A stretch of 64,000 bases of DNA from Muribaculaceae bacterium (GTDB taxonomy: Bacteria > Bacteroidota > Bacteroidia > Bacteroidales > Muribaculaceae), in NCBI GenBank assembly GCA_017619355.1, contig JAFZSO010000036.1, forward strand, positions 25,356 through 89,355, given 5' to 3'. The notes under the pieces are model-generated. The model did no database searches, was not told the DNA's origin, and saw only the letters and a program-made list of their open reading frames with translations. A program made the position numbers and the translations under genes. This document shows positions 48,198 to 56,382 of the stretch, piece after piece; the first letter of the stretch is position 1; every line of letters begins with the position of its first letter.

Positions 48198-49262
48198 TTA
48201 TTGCTGAACCTCCACCTTGGCGCCGTCAGACAGGCGCGATTGGCCCGAGGTCACCACCTTCATGCCGGGTGAGAGACCGCCAGTCACTTCATAGCGGTTC
48301 TCGAGACGACGGCCCAGCTGCACCTCGCGGAACTTCACCGTGCCGTTCGACTCCAGCGTGTACACATAGCGCAAGCCGCTGCCGGTCTGCTTCTGGATAG
48401 CGCGGTCGCTCAGCACCACACTGCGGTGTGAACCAAAGTTGAATATCACGCGGGCAAACATACCCGAGTGAACCTTGTTGTCACGGTTGTTGATGGTCAC
48501 TTCCACCTCAAAGGTACGGGTATTGGGGTCGATAGTGGGGTGAATCAGATGCACCTGACCTGAGAAACTCTCGCCCTCGTAGGTGTCGAAACGCACATTC
48601 ACGGGCAAGCCCACCTTCACCTTGGGGAAGTCGCTCTCGTTCACCTTCACAATCACCTTGAGCGGTTGCTGCTGCTCAATCACGAGAATGGGCTGCCCCA
48701 CGGGCAGGTCGCCATTGTCGTAGTTGCGGGCTGTCACCACACCGCTGATGGGGCTGGTGAGCACCGTGTTCTCCTGCATGTTGCGCAGCGAGCGGTTGCT
48801 GGCGTCGATGGCGCGGGCCTGTGCGTCATATTGTGCCTGCAGCTGGTCTACAGTCTGCTGGGTGCCGCCGCCTATCTTCACCAGTTCCTTGGCGCGATCC
48901 AGGTCGCGCTTTTGATTGGCCAGGGCTATGCGCTGCTGGTCAATGGCAATGCGCTGCTGGTCGATGGTCACATCGTCGAGTATCACCACGGCCTGACCTG
49001 CACGCACATGGCTTCCCACATCTACCAGAATGCGCTTGATGCGGTTACCAGTAGCCGATGTGATGTTGTTCGACTTGAACGCCTCAACCGTGGCGGTATA
49101 CTCACTCACGGCATCCACCGTCCCGTCGGTCACGGTTTCAACTTTCACAATGGGGAGTTCTTCTTTCATGCCGCCCATCTTGTCGTCCTTCTTGCTGCCG
49201 CACGAAGTGAGCAGGGCGCATCCCATTGCCACACATAGTAATGATTTCAATGTTGTCTTCAT
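48198..49262 (-). CDS. RND efflux periplasmic adaptor (MFP)
   Basis: 354 aa lipoprotein (MKTTLKSLLCVAMGCALLTSC, Cys21). A barrel-sandwich domain with NRIKRILVDVGSHVRAGQAVVILDD, a coiled-coil hairpin (QQRIAIDQQRIALANQKRDL), TSPISGVVTARNYDNGDLPVGQPILVI, and the beta-barrel and membrane-proximal parts match the AcrA/HlyD family. The direct QQRIAIDQQRIALA repeat in the hairpin is notable. It links the pump to the outer-membrane channel. Confidence 0.94.
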   Translation of the reverse strand: MKTTLKSLLCVAMGCALLTSCGSKKDDKMGGMKEELPIVKVETVTDGTVDAVSEYTATVEAFKSNNITSATGNRIKRILVDVGSHVRAGQAVVILDDVTIDQQRIAIDQQRIALANQKRDLDRAKELVKIGGGTQQTVDQLQAQYDAQARAIDASNRSLRNMQENTVLTSPISGVVTARNYDNGDLPVGQPILVIEQQQPLKVIVKVNESDFPKVKVGLPVNVRFDTYEGESFSGQVHLIHPTIDPNTRTFEVEVTINNRDNKVHSGMFARVIFNFGSHRSVVLSDRAIQKQTGSGLRYVYTLESNGTVKFREVQLGRRLENRYEVTGGLSPGMKVVTSGQSRLSDGAKVEVQQ

Positions 49263-49281
49263 AGTCTATATTCTTGTTTTG

Positions 49282-50625
49282 TTATTTGCTTGTGTATTGA
49301 TTGATGGGGGCATTGCCCAGCACATGCTCCAGATTGCTCTCGGCAATCAGGAAGTTGTAGATGGCCTGATAATAGGCAAGTTTGGCACTCATCAGCGCAT
49401 CTTCAGTGTCACGCAGCTGGATGAATGTGCCCGACCCTATCTTGAAGCTCTTCTGCATGATTTCGTTGGCCTTCACGGCCTGACGCATGCCACCTTCGTT
49501 GGTCTCTATTTGCTTCAGACTCTTGTTGATGTTGTCAATCTCGTTCTGCACCTGCACATGAAGCGAGCGCTCCAGGTTCTCGCGCTGCCACTTCATTTCG
49601 CGCACGGCTATCTCGGCCTGTTTCTGCTTGTAGTAGCGACGGCCGCCCTGGAACAGAGGCACTGCGAGTGTCAAGCCCACGGCCGACGACTTGCTCCACA
49701 TGAAGTCCTTGAACGGGTTGCCGTTCGACATCGAGTTCCACATCAGGCTGGCGCTGCCCGTCAGCGTGGGCCACCAAGCTGCCTTTTGTGTATCGAGGAC
49801 TTTTTGCAGGTAGTCGGTCTGCAGGTCGAACGACTTCATCGCCGTGTTGTTCACCAGCGAGGTATCTACCAGCGCATGCTCATACATGCTGCCCTTGAAA
49901 TCGTCGAGCGTCTGGCTCGGTTCAATGGCGATGCGGGCATCCATGCCCATAAGCAGTTTCAACTGCAGTTTCAGCTGATTGATGGAGTTCTCGGCTTCCA
50001 GAATCGACGGTTCCAGATTGGTCACAGCCACATTGGCACGGAGCATGTCATATTCCGATGCCACACCCAGTTCATACTTCTTGGCAAAGATGTCGGCATT
50101 CAGTTTGGCTGTCTCGTGATTCTCCTCTATCACCCTCTTCGAGTCGTTGGCGAGCAGCAGCGAGTAATAGGAATTCTTCACCTGATTCACCAGGTCAATC
50201 TTCGATGCGCGAGCGGCCTCCATGTTCTGCAGTATCTGGTTGTCGCTCAACTTCAGCGACTTCCACAACTGAGGCATCACCAGCGGTATAGAGGCGCTGA
50301 AACCTGTGGTGTAGGTATTGTCGCGACCCATCTTGATGGCGCGTGTCTGTCCGTCGCCCGCATCCATGTAGATGGTCTGCAAGGCCAGATTGCGGGTATA
50401 CTGGCCGCTGAAGTTCACCTCAGGCAGCAGCTGACCCAGTGCCTCCTTCTTCGAGTAATCTACTCGCTCTATTTCCATCTGAGCCACCTTGATGGTGGGA
50501 TTCTCGTTCAGCGCTATCCTGATGCAGTCGTCCAGACTCAGCAGCAGGCTGCCATCGGCACTCTGGGCCTTCATCCCTATTGCCGTGACAACTAGCGCAA
50601 GCATTAAAAGTAATCTTTTATACAT
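49282..50625 (-). CDS. TolC-family outer membrane efflux protein
   Basis: 447 aa from the ATG at 50625, one base after the TetR stop. The frame extends 25 codons upstream into the TetR gene, but MYKRLLLMLALVVTAIGMKAQS is a proper signal peptide. LSLDDCIRIALNENPTIKVAQ, the central VAVPLFQGGRRYYKQKQAEI and SFKIGSGTFIQLRDTEDALMSAKLAYYQAIYNFLIAESNLE are the two OEP repeats. It forms the outer-membrane tunnel of the tripartite pump. Translation is coupled to the TetR gene. Confidence 0.93.
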   Translation of the reverse strand: MYKRLLLMLALVVTAIGMKAQSADGSLLLSLDDCIRIALNENPTIKVAQMEIERVDYSKKEALGQLLPEVNFSGQYTRNLALQTIYMDAGDGQTRAIKMGRDNTYTTGFSASIPLVMPQLWKSLKLSDNQILQNMEAARASKIDLVNQVKNSYYSLLLANDSKRVIEENHETAKLNADIFAKKYELGVASEYDMLRANVAVTNLEPSILEAENSINQLKLQLKLLMGMDARIAIEPSQTLDDFKGSMYEHALVDTSLVNNTAMKSFDLQTDYLQKVLDTQKAAWWPTLTGSASLMWNSMSNGNPFKDFMWSKSSAVGLTLAVPLFQGGRRYYKQKQAEIAVREMKWQRENLERSLHVQVQNEIDNINKSLKQIETNEGGMRQAVKANEIMQKSFKIGSGTFIQLRDTEDALMSAKLAYYQAIYNFLIAESNLEHVLGNAPINQYTSK

Positions 50626-50626
50626 A

Positions 50627-51244
50627 TTATAATTGTTTTTGATTGTTATCTTGGTAATAAGCCTCAATGGTCTTGATGCCTTCAATCGTCGAGATGCCAC
50701 GCAAGAAGTTCAGGAATGCGGCATCAAACACATCAATGGCCTGAAAACCGAAGTCCTCATGGCGGCGGTTCTCGCTGATGTCACGCATATTGTTCAGGAA
50801 CAAGAACGCGGCTATCTGGGTATCGATACTCTTTTCCACATAACCCTCCACCTGAGCCTGGCTCAAGATCTTGCTCAATCCCGATACCAGGTTCTTTTCC
50901 TTTTCACGGCGCTCCAGGAACAAATCGGGATACAGCCGTTTGATGTCGGTCACAAACACGAGCGAAGTGTTGTCCATATACTTGCGGATATACAGGTAGG
51001 TCTTGAACAGCGCATCATAGCAGTTCGACGCACTGTGGAATATCTCATTCAATTGGCGGTCACGCTCCCTGTGGCTCTCGGCCATACAGGTCTTCACAAG
51101 CGTCTTCTTGTCCGGAAAAGTCTCATAAAGAGTGCGTTTCGATATGCCACAGTTGCGGGCCACCATGTCCATTGTCATGGCCGACACGCCTATGCGCGTC
51201 ATCAGCTCGCGCGTTTCTTTAATGATTCTGCTTTGAGTGGTCAT
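50627..51244 (-). CDS. TetR-family repressor of the efflux operon
   Basis: 205 aa. N-terminal helix-turn-helix: IIKETRELMTRIGVSAMTMDMVARNCGISKRTLYETFPDKKTLV, classical TetR. The C-terminal ligand domain is helical (SVYIRK-like DALFKTYLYIRKYMDN, SLVFVTDIKRLYPDLF). It is the first gene of the pump operon and lies directly behind an 11-bp inverted repeat covering its promoter. Autorepression and operon repression, relieved by a pump substrate, are expected. Confidence 0.92.
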   Translation of the reverse strand: MTTQSRIIKETRELMTRIGVSAMTMDMVARNCGISKRTLYETFPDKKTLVKTCMAESHRERDRQLNEIFHSASNCYDALFKTYLYIRKYMDNTSLVFVTDIKRLYPDLFLERREKEKNLVSGLSKILSQAQVEGYVEKSIDTQIAAFLFLNNMRDISENRRHEDFGFQAIDVFDAAFLNFLRGISTIEGIKTIEAYYQDNNQKQL

Positions 51245-51274
51245 TCTCTAACATTATTATTAATAAAACCGCCG

Positions 51275-51316
51275 CAAAATTACATGAAAACTTTCAAAAC
51301 TCCAAAAGTTTTCATG
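51275..51316 (-). promoter_or_regulatory. TetR promoter and operator
   Basis: Minus strand: TTTG (51303-51306), 20 nt, TAATTTTG (51275-51282), a perfect promoter. Superimposed is an inverted repeat: CATGAAAACTT (51283-51293) and AAGTTTTCATG (51306-51316), 11-bp perfect arms with a 12-nt spacer. The arms fill the spacer and cover the -33 box, as expected for a repressor site. Confidence 0.8.
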
Positions 51317-51408
51317 GTTTTTCATGGTATTGTTTTTTATATTTCACATTTAAATATTAAATTTGCAAATCTAGTTACCTCTTTTTCATCACCATTAAAC
51401 TCTACGAC

Positions 51409-52281
51409 ATGAAGAAATTTCTACTTTTTCTCGCATCAATCATAGCAAGCCTCACTGCTTGGGCCGACGAGGGTTATGCCATCTACAACCATGCCGACTT
51501 CACACTCACATTCTACTATGGTACGATGCCCAAATCGGCGGCTTACAGCATAGACACTTATAGTTCTTTTCCTGATTGGATCAACAATTATCATAATACT
51601 TATATCGAAAAAGTGGTTTTCGACCCATCTTTTGCACAGGCTCGCCCAACAAAAACCGATGCGTGGTTTTATGAAATGGAAAGGCTTACCACCATCATAG
51701 GGTTAGAATACCTCAACACCAGCGAGGTTACTTCCATGTCAGCGATGTTTTACTCATGCAGGCGTCTGAAATCACTTGACCTGAGCCACTGCCACACACC
51801 CAAAGTCACCAATCTTTCCACCATGTTCTCTGCTTGCGATAGCATCACCACCATCGACCTGTCCAATTTCAACACATCTCAGGTACGCACCACAAATTAC
51901 ATGTTCAAAGATTGTCGCATGCTCAAAACAGTGTATGTCGGTAGCGAATGGACTACAAATAGTATTAATGAATCAACCAATATGTTCCATTGGTGCAGTT
52001 CTATTGTCGGCGGTGCTGGAACCACATACAGTTACTGGCACATCGACAAAGAATATGCACATATCGACGGTGGGCCCGAGAATCCTGGCTATTTTACCGG
52101 AAAGAACATACAGGGAGACGTGAACGGCGATGGAGAAGTCGATGTGCGCGATGTCACAACACTCATCAACATGATTTTGGGCACTATTGATATGAATGAA
52201 GCGGGCAATGTGAACGGCGACAATGATATCAATGTCATGGATGTCACCGCCCTCATCAACCTCATCCTCGGCATCTTGTAG
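51409..52281 (+). CDS. BspA-like DUF285 surface protein with dockerin-like tail
   Basis: 290 aa. Signal peptide MKKFLLFLASIIASLTAWA. DUF285 repeats follow: IGLEYLNTSEVTSMSAMFYSC, LKSLDLSHCHTPKVTNLSTMFSAC, TIDLSNFNTSQVRTTNYMFKDC. The C-terminus has two calcium-loop motifs of dockerin type I: GDVNGDGEVDVRDVTTLINMIL and GNVNGDNDINVMDVTALINLIL. Likely secreted and surface-attached. The same tail is on the next gene. A possible TAAATTTG -7 box lies at 51358-51365, sharing the intergenic region with the divergent TetR operator. Confidence 0.82.
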   Translation: MKKFLLFLASIIASLTAWADEGYAIYNHADFTLTFYYGTMPKSAAYSIDTYSSFPDWINNYHNTYIEKVVFDPSFAQARPTKTDAWFYEMERLTTIIGLEYLNTSEVTSMSAMFYSCRRLKSLDLSHCHTPKVTNLSTMFSACDSITTIDLSNFNTSQVRTTNYMFKDCRMLKTVYVGSEWTTNSINESTNMFHWCSSIVGGAGTTYSYWHIDKEYAHIDGGPENPGYFTGKNIQGDVNGDGEVDVRDVTTLINMILGTIDMNEAGNVNGDNDINVMDVTALINLILGIL

Positions 52282-52335
52282 GGACAGCGCGTGCGGTGTC
52301 CACCAAATAATCGCAAGTTACAAATGATTAATCCA

Positions 52336-52362
52336 GGGCTGGCATCACCGCCAGCCCTTTTT
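52336..52362 (+). terminator. Terminator after the 290-aa BspA-like gene
   Basis: GGGCTGGC (52336-52343) with GCCAGCCC (52350-52357), followed by five T. Confidence 0.85.
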
Positions 52363-52423
52363 CGTCTAGTCCCTGTATTGCGAGCCGCAGTCTTGTACCG
52401 TCAGCACAATCCGTCAGATGGTC

Positions 52424-52440
52424 GTGAGGCACCGCCTCAC
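52424..52440 (+). repeat. Hairpin repeat GTGAGGC-ACC-GCCTCAC, copy 2
   Basis: Identical 7-bp stem and ACC loop to copy 1 (9504-9521), inside the CAGCACAATC segment. Confidence 0.65.
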
Positions 52441-52739
52441 GATATACCCCGCTATGTGCCGTCCGTCCCGTTCGTGCAGTCCCTGCCGTCCAAGGTTGTG
52501 CCTGGAAAATATCTTCTCACCCTCCCTAGAGCCCCTCGTCAGCTCGTTCCCTTGTTAGCTCGTTTACTCGTCAGATTGTTTGCTTGTTTCCTCGTCTGCT
52601 CGCAATTCGTTCTAAATCTAATCAAAAACACACTTTTTCACACCATTTCTTGCTTTTCCTCTCATAATTCATTATTTTTGCACTTTATCCTTTGAAATAC
52701 CATTTTAGTGTCAATAATAAGTATTAAAAACAAACACTC

Positions 52740-55244
52740 ATGAAACAAACTAAACTACTTAAACCTATTTTGCGGGCGGCAATGCTATTGCTGCTATGCG
52801 CTTTGCCATTCACCGCAAGCGCTTACGACTTTATGGTCGATGGCATTGCCTATAATTATAATGAAGATAGCACTTCGGTTACTGTGACTTATACTTCAGA
52901 AACGGGCTATATAAATTACATGGCACTGACATCGGCTGATATTCCTTCATCTGTGATATATAATGGATCAGCCTATTCCGTCACTAAAATCGGTTCCAAT
53001 GCGTTCTCTAACTGCTATAGACTGACCAGCGTCATCATCCCCAACTCCGTCACTGAAATCGGTGAAGGTGCCTTCTACTCCTGCACCGGCCTGACGAGCA
53101 TCACCATCCCCAACTCCGTCACCACAATCGGTAGTAGTGCCTTCAGCTGCTGCATGGGCTTGACAGGCGAATTAGTTATCCCTAACTCCGTCACCACCAT
53201 CGGCAACTATGCTTTCTCTGTTTGCAGCGGCCTGACCAGCGTCACCATCGGCAATAATGCTTCCTCTGTTTGCAGCGACCTTACCATCCCCAACTCCGTC
53301 ACTGAAATCGGTGAACGTGCCTTCATGCGCTGCAGCGGCCTGACCAGCGTCACCATCGGCAGCAATGTTACCTCAATAGGCTATCGTGCTTTCAATCTAT
53401 GCAATAACTTGACCAGCATCACTTTTCCAAACACGATAATTTCATTTGGATATGAAGCTTTCTTTGAAACACCATGGTACGACAACCAGCCCGACGGTTT
53501 GGTCTATGCAGGCTTGATGGCATATACATATAAAGGATCTATGCCAAGCGGCACAGTTATAGAACTCAATGAAGGGACACTGGGAATTGCATATCTATGT
53601 TTTTTTAATTGTAGTGGTTTGACGAGTATCACTATCCCAACTTCTGTCACTTCTATCGACGATTATGCCTTCGCTAACTGCACCGGCCTGAAGTGTTTGA
53701 TTTGGAATGCTGTAAAATGCCTTGATAATAATATGCCAAAATCCAACATAGAGAATGTTACAATTGGAGAAGCAGTTGAAATTATTCCCAAAATGTTTGT
53801 CTATGGATCAAAGATAACTGAAGTATATATACCCAACTCCGTCACTGAAATCGGTGAACGTGCCTTCTCATACTGCAGCGACCTGACAAGCGTCACCATC
53901 GGCAACTCCGTCACCTCCATCGGTGAATATGCCTTCAGGTATTGTGACAGCTTGACCTCAGTGATTTGGAACGCTGAGAACTTTATTACACCAGAATCTG
54001 GCGTTGATGGTCCTGATTATTATAATAAGGATCTGCCATTCTATTATGTAAAAGACAACATAACCTCCTTCACATTCGGAAACAATGTGAAAACCATACC
54101 AGCATGTATATGTTATGGAATGTCTAAATTGTCTAACATCACTATTCCAAACTCTGTCACCTCGATTGGTGCTTATGCGTTTAATGGCTGTAGTAGCTTG
54201 AAAGGCGAAATGGTCATTCCCAACTCTGTCACTTCTGTCGGCAAGTATGCATTTTCTGGCTGCAGCAGTCTAACTTCTGTGACTATTCCTAACTCGGTCT
54301 CCTCCATAGAGCGCTATACATTCTCTAATTGTACAGGATTGACCTCTGCACCCATCCCCAACTCAGTCACCTCAATAGGCTATTCTGCTTTCTTGGGTTG
54401 CAGCAGGTTGACAACTTTCGCCATACCCAACTCTGTTACCGCTATTGGTGACTTTGCTTTCCGTGACTGTAGCGAGTTGACAAGCATTACAATCCCCAAT
54501 TCAGTCACATCTGTTGGTAAAGCCAGTTTCTCTGGTTGCAGCAGCTTGACTACGGCCACTCTCGGCAACTCCGTCACCTCCATCGATGAGCAGACATTCT
54601 ATGGCTGCAGTAGGATGACCTCGGTAAAGATTGGCAAAGCAGTGAAGACGATTGGCACGGCTGCTTTCTATGAATGTAGCAAACTGAATGCTGTTGTTAT
54701 CCCCAATTCCGTCAGCTCTATTGGGAAATCTGCTTTCTATAAATGCAGCGGTTTGACTGAAGTGAAGATGGGCAACGCAGTGAAGACGATTGGCGAATCT
54801 GCATTCTGGCTTTGCAGCAGTTTGGCCTCGGTAAACATACCAGGTTCAGTCACTGAAATCGGCGGGTCAGCGTTTGCTGATTGTGGCAACTTGACACGAA
54901 TTGAGGCATATCCTGACCCGACAAATGTTTCATTAGGTTCTTATGTGTTTTTAAATGTGCCGAAAGACGAGACCTTGCATGTGCTGCCTCAGTATCTCGA
55001 GACCTATCAGACTGCTGAGCAATGGAACGAATTTACAAACATCGCAGGTGATCTGGTTGAACCGACAACAACCGGCGATGTGAATGGTGACGGCAAAGTG
55101 AATGTGAGCGATGTGACAACTCTAGTTAACATGATTCTCGACGTTATCCCAAAAGACATGACCCGTGCCGACTTGAATGGTGATGGCAAGGTCAATGTCT
55201 CCGACGTCACCGCCCTCATCAACATCATCCTCGGTGTCATCTAG
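52740..55244 (+). CDS. BspA-like LRR_5 surface protein with dockerin-like tail
   Basis: 834 aa. Signal peptide LRAAMLLLLCALPFTASA. About 25 leucine-rich repeats of the BspA/TpLRR type follow, with unit LTSVTIPNSVTSIGxxAFxxCSG (about 23 aa). Residues near 700-765 leave the repeat pattern (IEAYPDPTNVSLGSYVF..., LHVLPQYLETYQTAEQW), a common cap in this family. The end carries GDVNGDGKVNVSDVTTLVNMIL and ADLNGDGKVNVSDVTALINIIL, a dockerin-type calcium pair. BspA-like proteins bind host matrix or other bacteria. The highly repetitive DNA makes unit number likely to vary. Confidence 0.88.
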   Translation: MKQTKLLKPILRAAMLLLLCALPFTASAYDFMVDGIAYNYNEDSTSVTVTYTSETGYINYMALTSADIPSSVIYNGSAYSVTKIGSNAFSNCYRLTSVIIPNSVTEIGEGAFYSCTGLTSITIPNSVTTIGSSAFSCCMGLTGELVIPNSVTTIGNYAFSVCSGLTSVTIGNNASSVCSDLTIPNSVTEIGERAFMRCSGLTSVTIGSNVTSIGYRAFNLCNNLTSITFPNTIISFGYEAFFETPWYDNQPDGLVYAGLMAYTYKGSMPSGTVIELNEGTLGIAYLCFFNCSGLTSITIPTSVTSIDDYAFANCTGLKCLIWNAVKCLDNNMPKSNIENVTIGEAVEIIPKMFVYGSKITEVYIPNSVTEIGERAFSYCSDLTSVTIGNSVTSIGEYAFRYCDSLTSVIWNAENFITPESGVDGPDYYNKDLPFYYVKDNITSFTFGNNVKTIPACICYGMSKLSNITIPNSVTSIGAYAFNGCSSLKGEMVIPNSVTSVGKYAFSGCSSLTSVTIPNSVSSIERYTFSNCTGLTSAPIPNSVTSIGYSAFLGCSRLTTFAIPNSVTAIGDFAFRDCSELTSITIPNSVTSVGKASFSGCSSLTTATLGNSVTSIDEQTFYGCSRMTSVKIGKAVKTIGTAAFYECSKLNAVVIPNSVSSIGKSAFYKCSGLTEVKMGNAVKTIGESAFWLCSSLASVNIPGSVTEIGGSAFADCGNLTRIEAYPDPTNVSLGSYVFLNVPKDETLHVLPQYLETYQTAEQWNEFTNIAGDLVEPTTTGDVNGDGKVNVSDVTTLVNMILDVIPKDMTRADLNGDGKVNVSDVTALINIILGVI

Positions 55245-55267
55245 ATGCATTAAACCTCGAAATCTAA

Positions 55268-55292
55268 GGGCTGGCGAGATGCCAGCCCTTTT
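55268..55292 (+). terminator. Terminator after the 834-aa BspA gene
   Basis: GGGCTGGC (55268-55275) with GCCAGCCC (55281-55288), then four T. The stem is the same as after the preceding BspA gene. Confidence 0.85.
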
Positions 55293-55672
55293 CGTCTAGT
55301 CCCTGTATTACAAGACAGTCTTGTACCATCAGCACAATCCGTCAGATGGTCGTGAGGCACCGTCTCACGATATTCCCCGCTCTGCACCGTCCGTCCCGTC
55401 TGTGCCGTTCATGCAGTCCGTGGTTGTGCCACGGAAAAATAAATATGCAAGATTTGTTTTTTGTGTAATTTTTCGTGCGTCAGCACGACTCCCTAACTCC
55501 TCAACTCCTTAGAAACCCGTAATTGTGTGCAATTACCATGGCATAGCCATCCCCCAACCACTATCTTCGCCCACGCGTTCACCCGCGCAAGCGCTCTTTG
55601 ACAGTTTTCCCATTCAGCAGCACAATCAATCGGACGGTCGGCTGTAGGGACACGGCGTGCCGTGTCCGCCCA

Positions 55673-55726
55673 CTCTGAGAACTCTGAGTCCTCTGAGATC
55701 TCCGAGATCTCCGAGATCTCTGACGA
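55673..55726. repeat. 9-bp tandem repeat, about 5.5 units
   Basis: CTCTGAGAA, CTCTGAGTC, CTCTGAGAT, CTCCGAGAT, CTCCGAGAT, then a broken unit. Same family as 35233-35286. Confidence 0.75.
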
Positions 55727-55875
55727 AAGTATACAATGATCGACGAACCCCGAAGGGCTCGGGGAGATGGTGCAGCTAGAGTCAGCCGAAGGCTGGTATG
55801 CGGTGCCGAAGGCAGCACCACTCGACCCAACACAAGTACCATAAACTATAACGAAAGTATACAATGATCGACGAA
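55723..55875. repeat. Perfect 25-bp direct repeats flanking structured element copy 2
   Basis: The 25-mer at 55723-55747 (beginning ACGAAAGTATAC, ending GATCGACGAA) recurs identically at 55851-55875, 128 bp apart, on both sides of structured element copy 2. In block 1 the same positions hold degenerate versions (near 9541-9564 and 9671-9690). Confidence 0.75.
55759..55825 (+). ncRNA. Structured intergenic element, copy 2
   Basis: Outer TCGGG (55759-55763) with CTCGA (55821-55825), one G-T pair. Second stem TGGTGC (55768-55773) with GCACCA (55815-55820). Internal hairpins AGCC-GAA-GGCT (55784-55794) and TGCC-GAA-GGCA (55804-55814). Same layout as copy 1 with different paired bases. Confidence 0.6.
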
Positions 55876-56154
55876 TGCAGTATAATAAACAACGAATTCG
55901 GTATAATGCTAAAATTGCTATATCACTTAAAACCAAACACTTATGTAATCAGGCCGCAAATTTCCCATATTTCCCAAAAGTTTCATGTTTCCCACCGTTC
56001 CCATGCGTCCCCACCATCCAAAATAATCCGCGTCAGCGGCTTTTTGAAACTCCTTTTCGTGCTTTTTGCGAGAGGTTCCCCGCGTTGTCGCTCTTAACGG
56101 CGGAGCCGTTTAAATTTTTAATGAAATAATTTTAGCGCAGCTATAACCTTTAGC

Positions 56155-56221
56155 TCGGGGAGATTCCAAAGTCTAAGTCGTGCGAAGCACGGTGGACGGT
56201 GCCAAAGGCATTGGAACTCGA
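56155..56221 (+). ncRNA. Structured intergenic element, copy 3
   Basis: Outer TCGGG (56155-56159) with CTCGA (56217-56221). Second stem TTCCAA (56164-56169) with TTGGAA (56211-56216). Internal hairpins GTGC-GAA-GCAC (56180-56190) and TGCC-AAA-GGCA (56200-56210). A CCC-GTA-GGG hairpin follows at about 56234-56242. Confidence 0.6.
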
Positions 56222-56382
56222 CCCAATTTTAAGCCCGTAGGGCGTCCATCCCCCGCGTCGCCATCAGCCCTATTCACTATTTTACTATTCACTACTCACT
56301 ATCCACCCTATTTATTCGTTAAAAACCAAATCTTTTTTGTAAGTTTGCATATTGATTCTACAATTTACTAAATATCATCATT

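Larger units (their letters stand above)
52282..52739. other. Intergenic with terminator and duplicated repeat segment
   Basis: Contains a strong terminator (52336-52362), then a segment (52358-52500) repeated after the next BspA gene (55289-55430). The shared order is CGTCTAGTCCCTGTATT, AGTCTTGTACC, CAGCACAATCCGTCAGATGG, the GTGAGGC hairpin and CCGTCCGTCCCGT. The 134-codon ORF across it is not supported. 52560-52739 is AT/TC-rich with nothing recognised. Confidence 0.6.
55245..56382. other. Repeat-rich non-coding block 2
   Basis: About 1.1 kb without a credible gene. In order: terminator (55268-55292), a copy of the post-BspA segment (to about 55440), a stretch shared with block 1 (55545-55620), 9-bp tandem repeats (55673-55726), two structured elements and a pair of 25-bp direct repeats (55723-55875), then CGCAAATTTCCCAT as in block 1. 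After that come hairpins near 56031 and 56096-56110, a third structured element (56155-56221), and AT-rich DNA before the amylase gene. ORFs of 60-147 codons here are antisense or frame artefacts of repeats. Confidence 0.7.

Noticed and set aside
52291-52695. 134-codon ORF after the first BspA-like gene
   Set aside because: Runs through a terminator and the duplicated non-coding segment; the second copy of the segment does not keep the frame.
52740-55244. Repetitive DNA in the BspA gene as a possible CRISPR or VNTR locus
   Set aside because: The repeats are in frame and encode leucine-rich repeats; they are coding, not an array.
55539-55560. GGCATAGCC near 55545 as a further module operator
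   Set aside because: No TGCC arm at the required distance and no TTTG 10 nt after the block.
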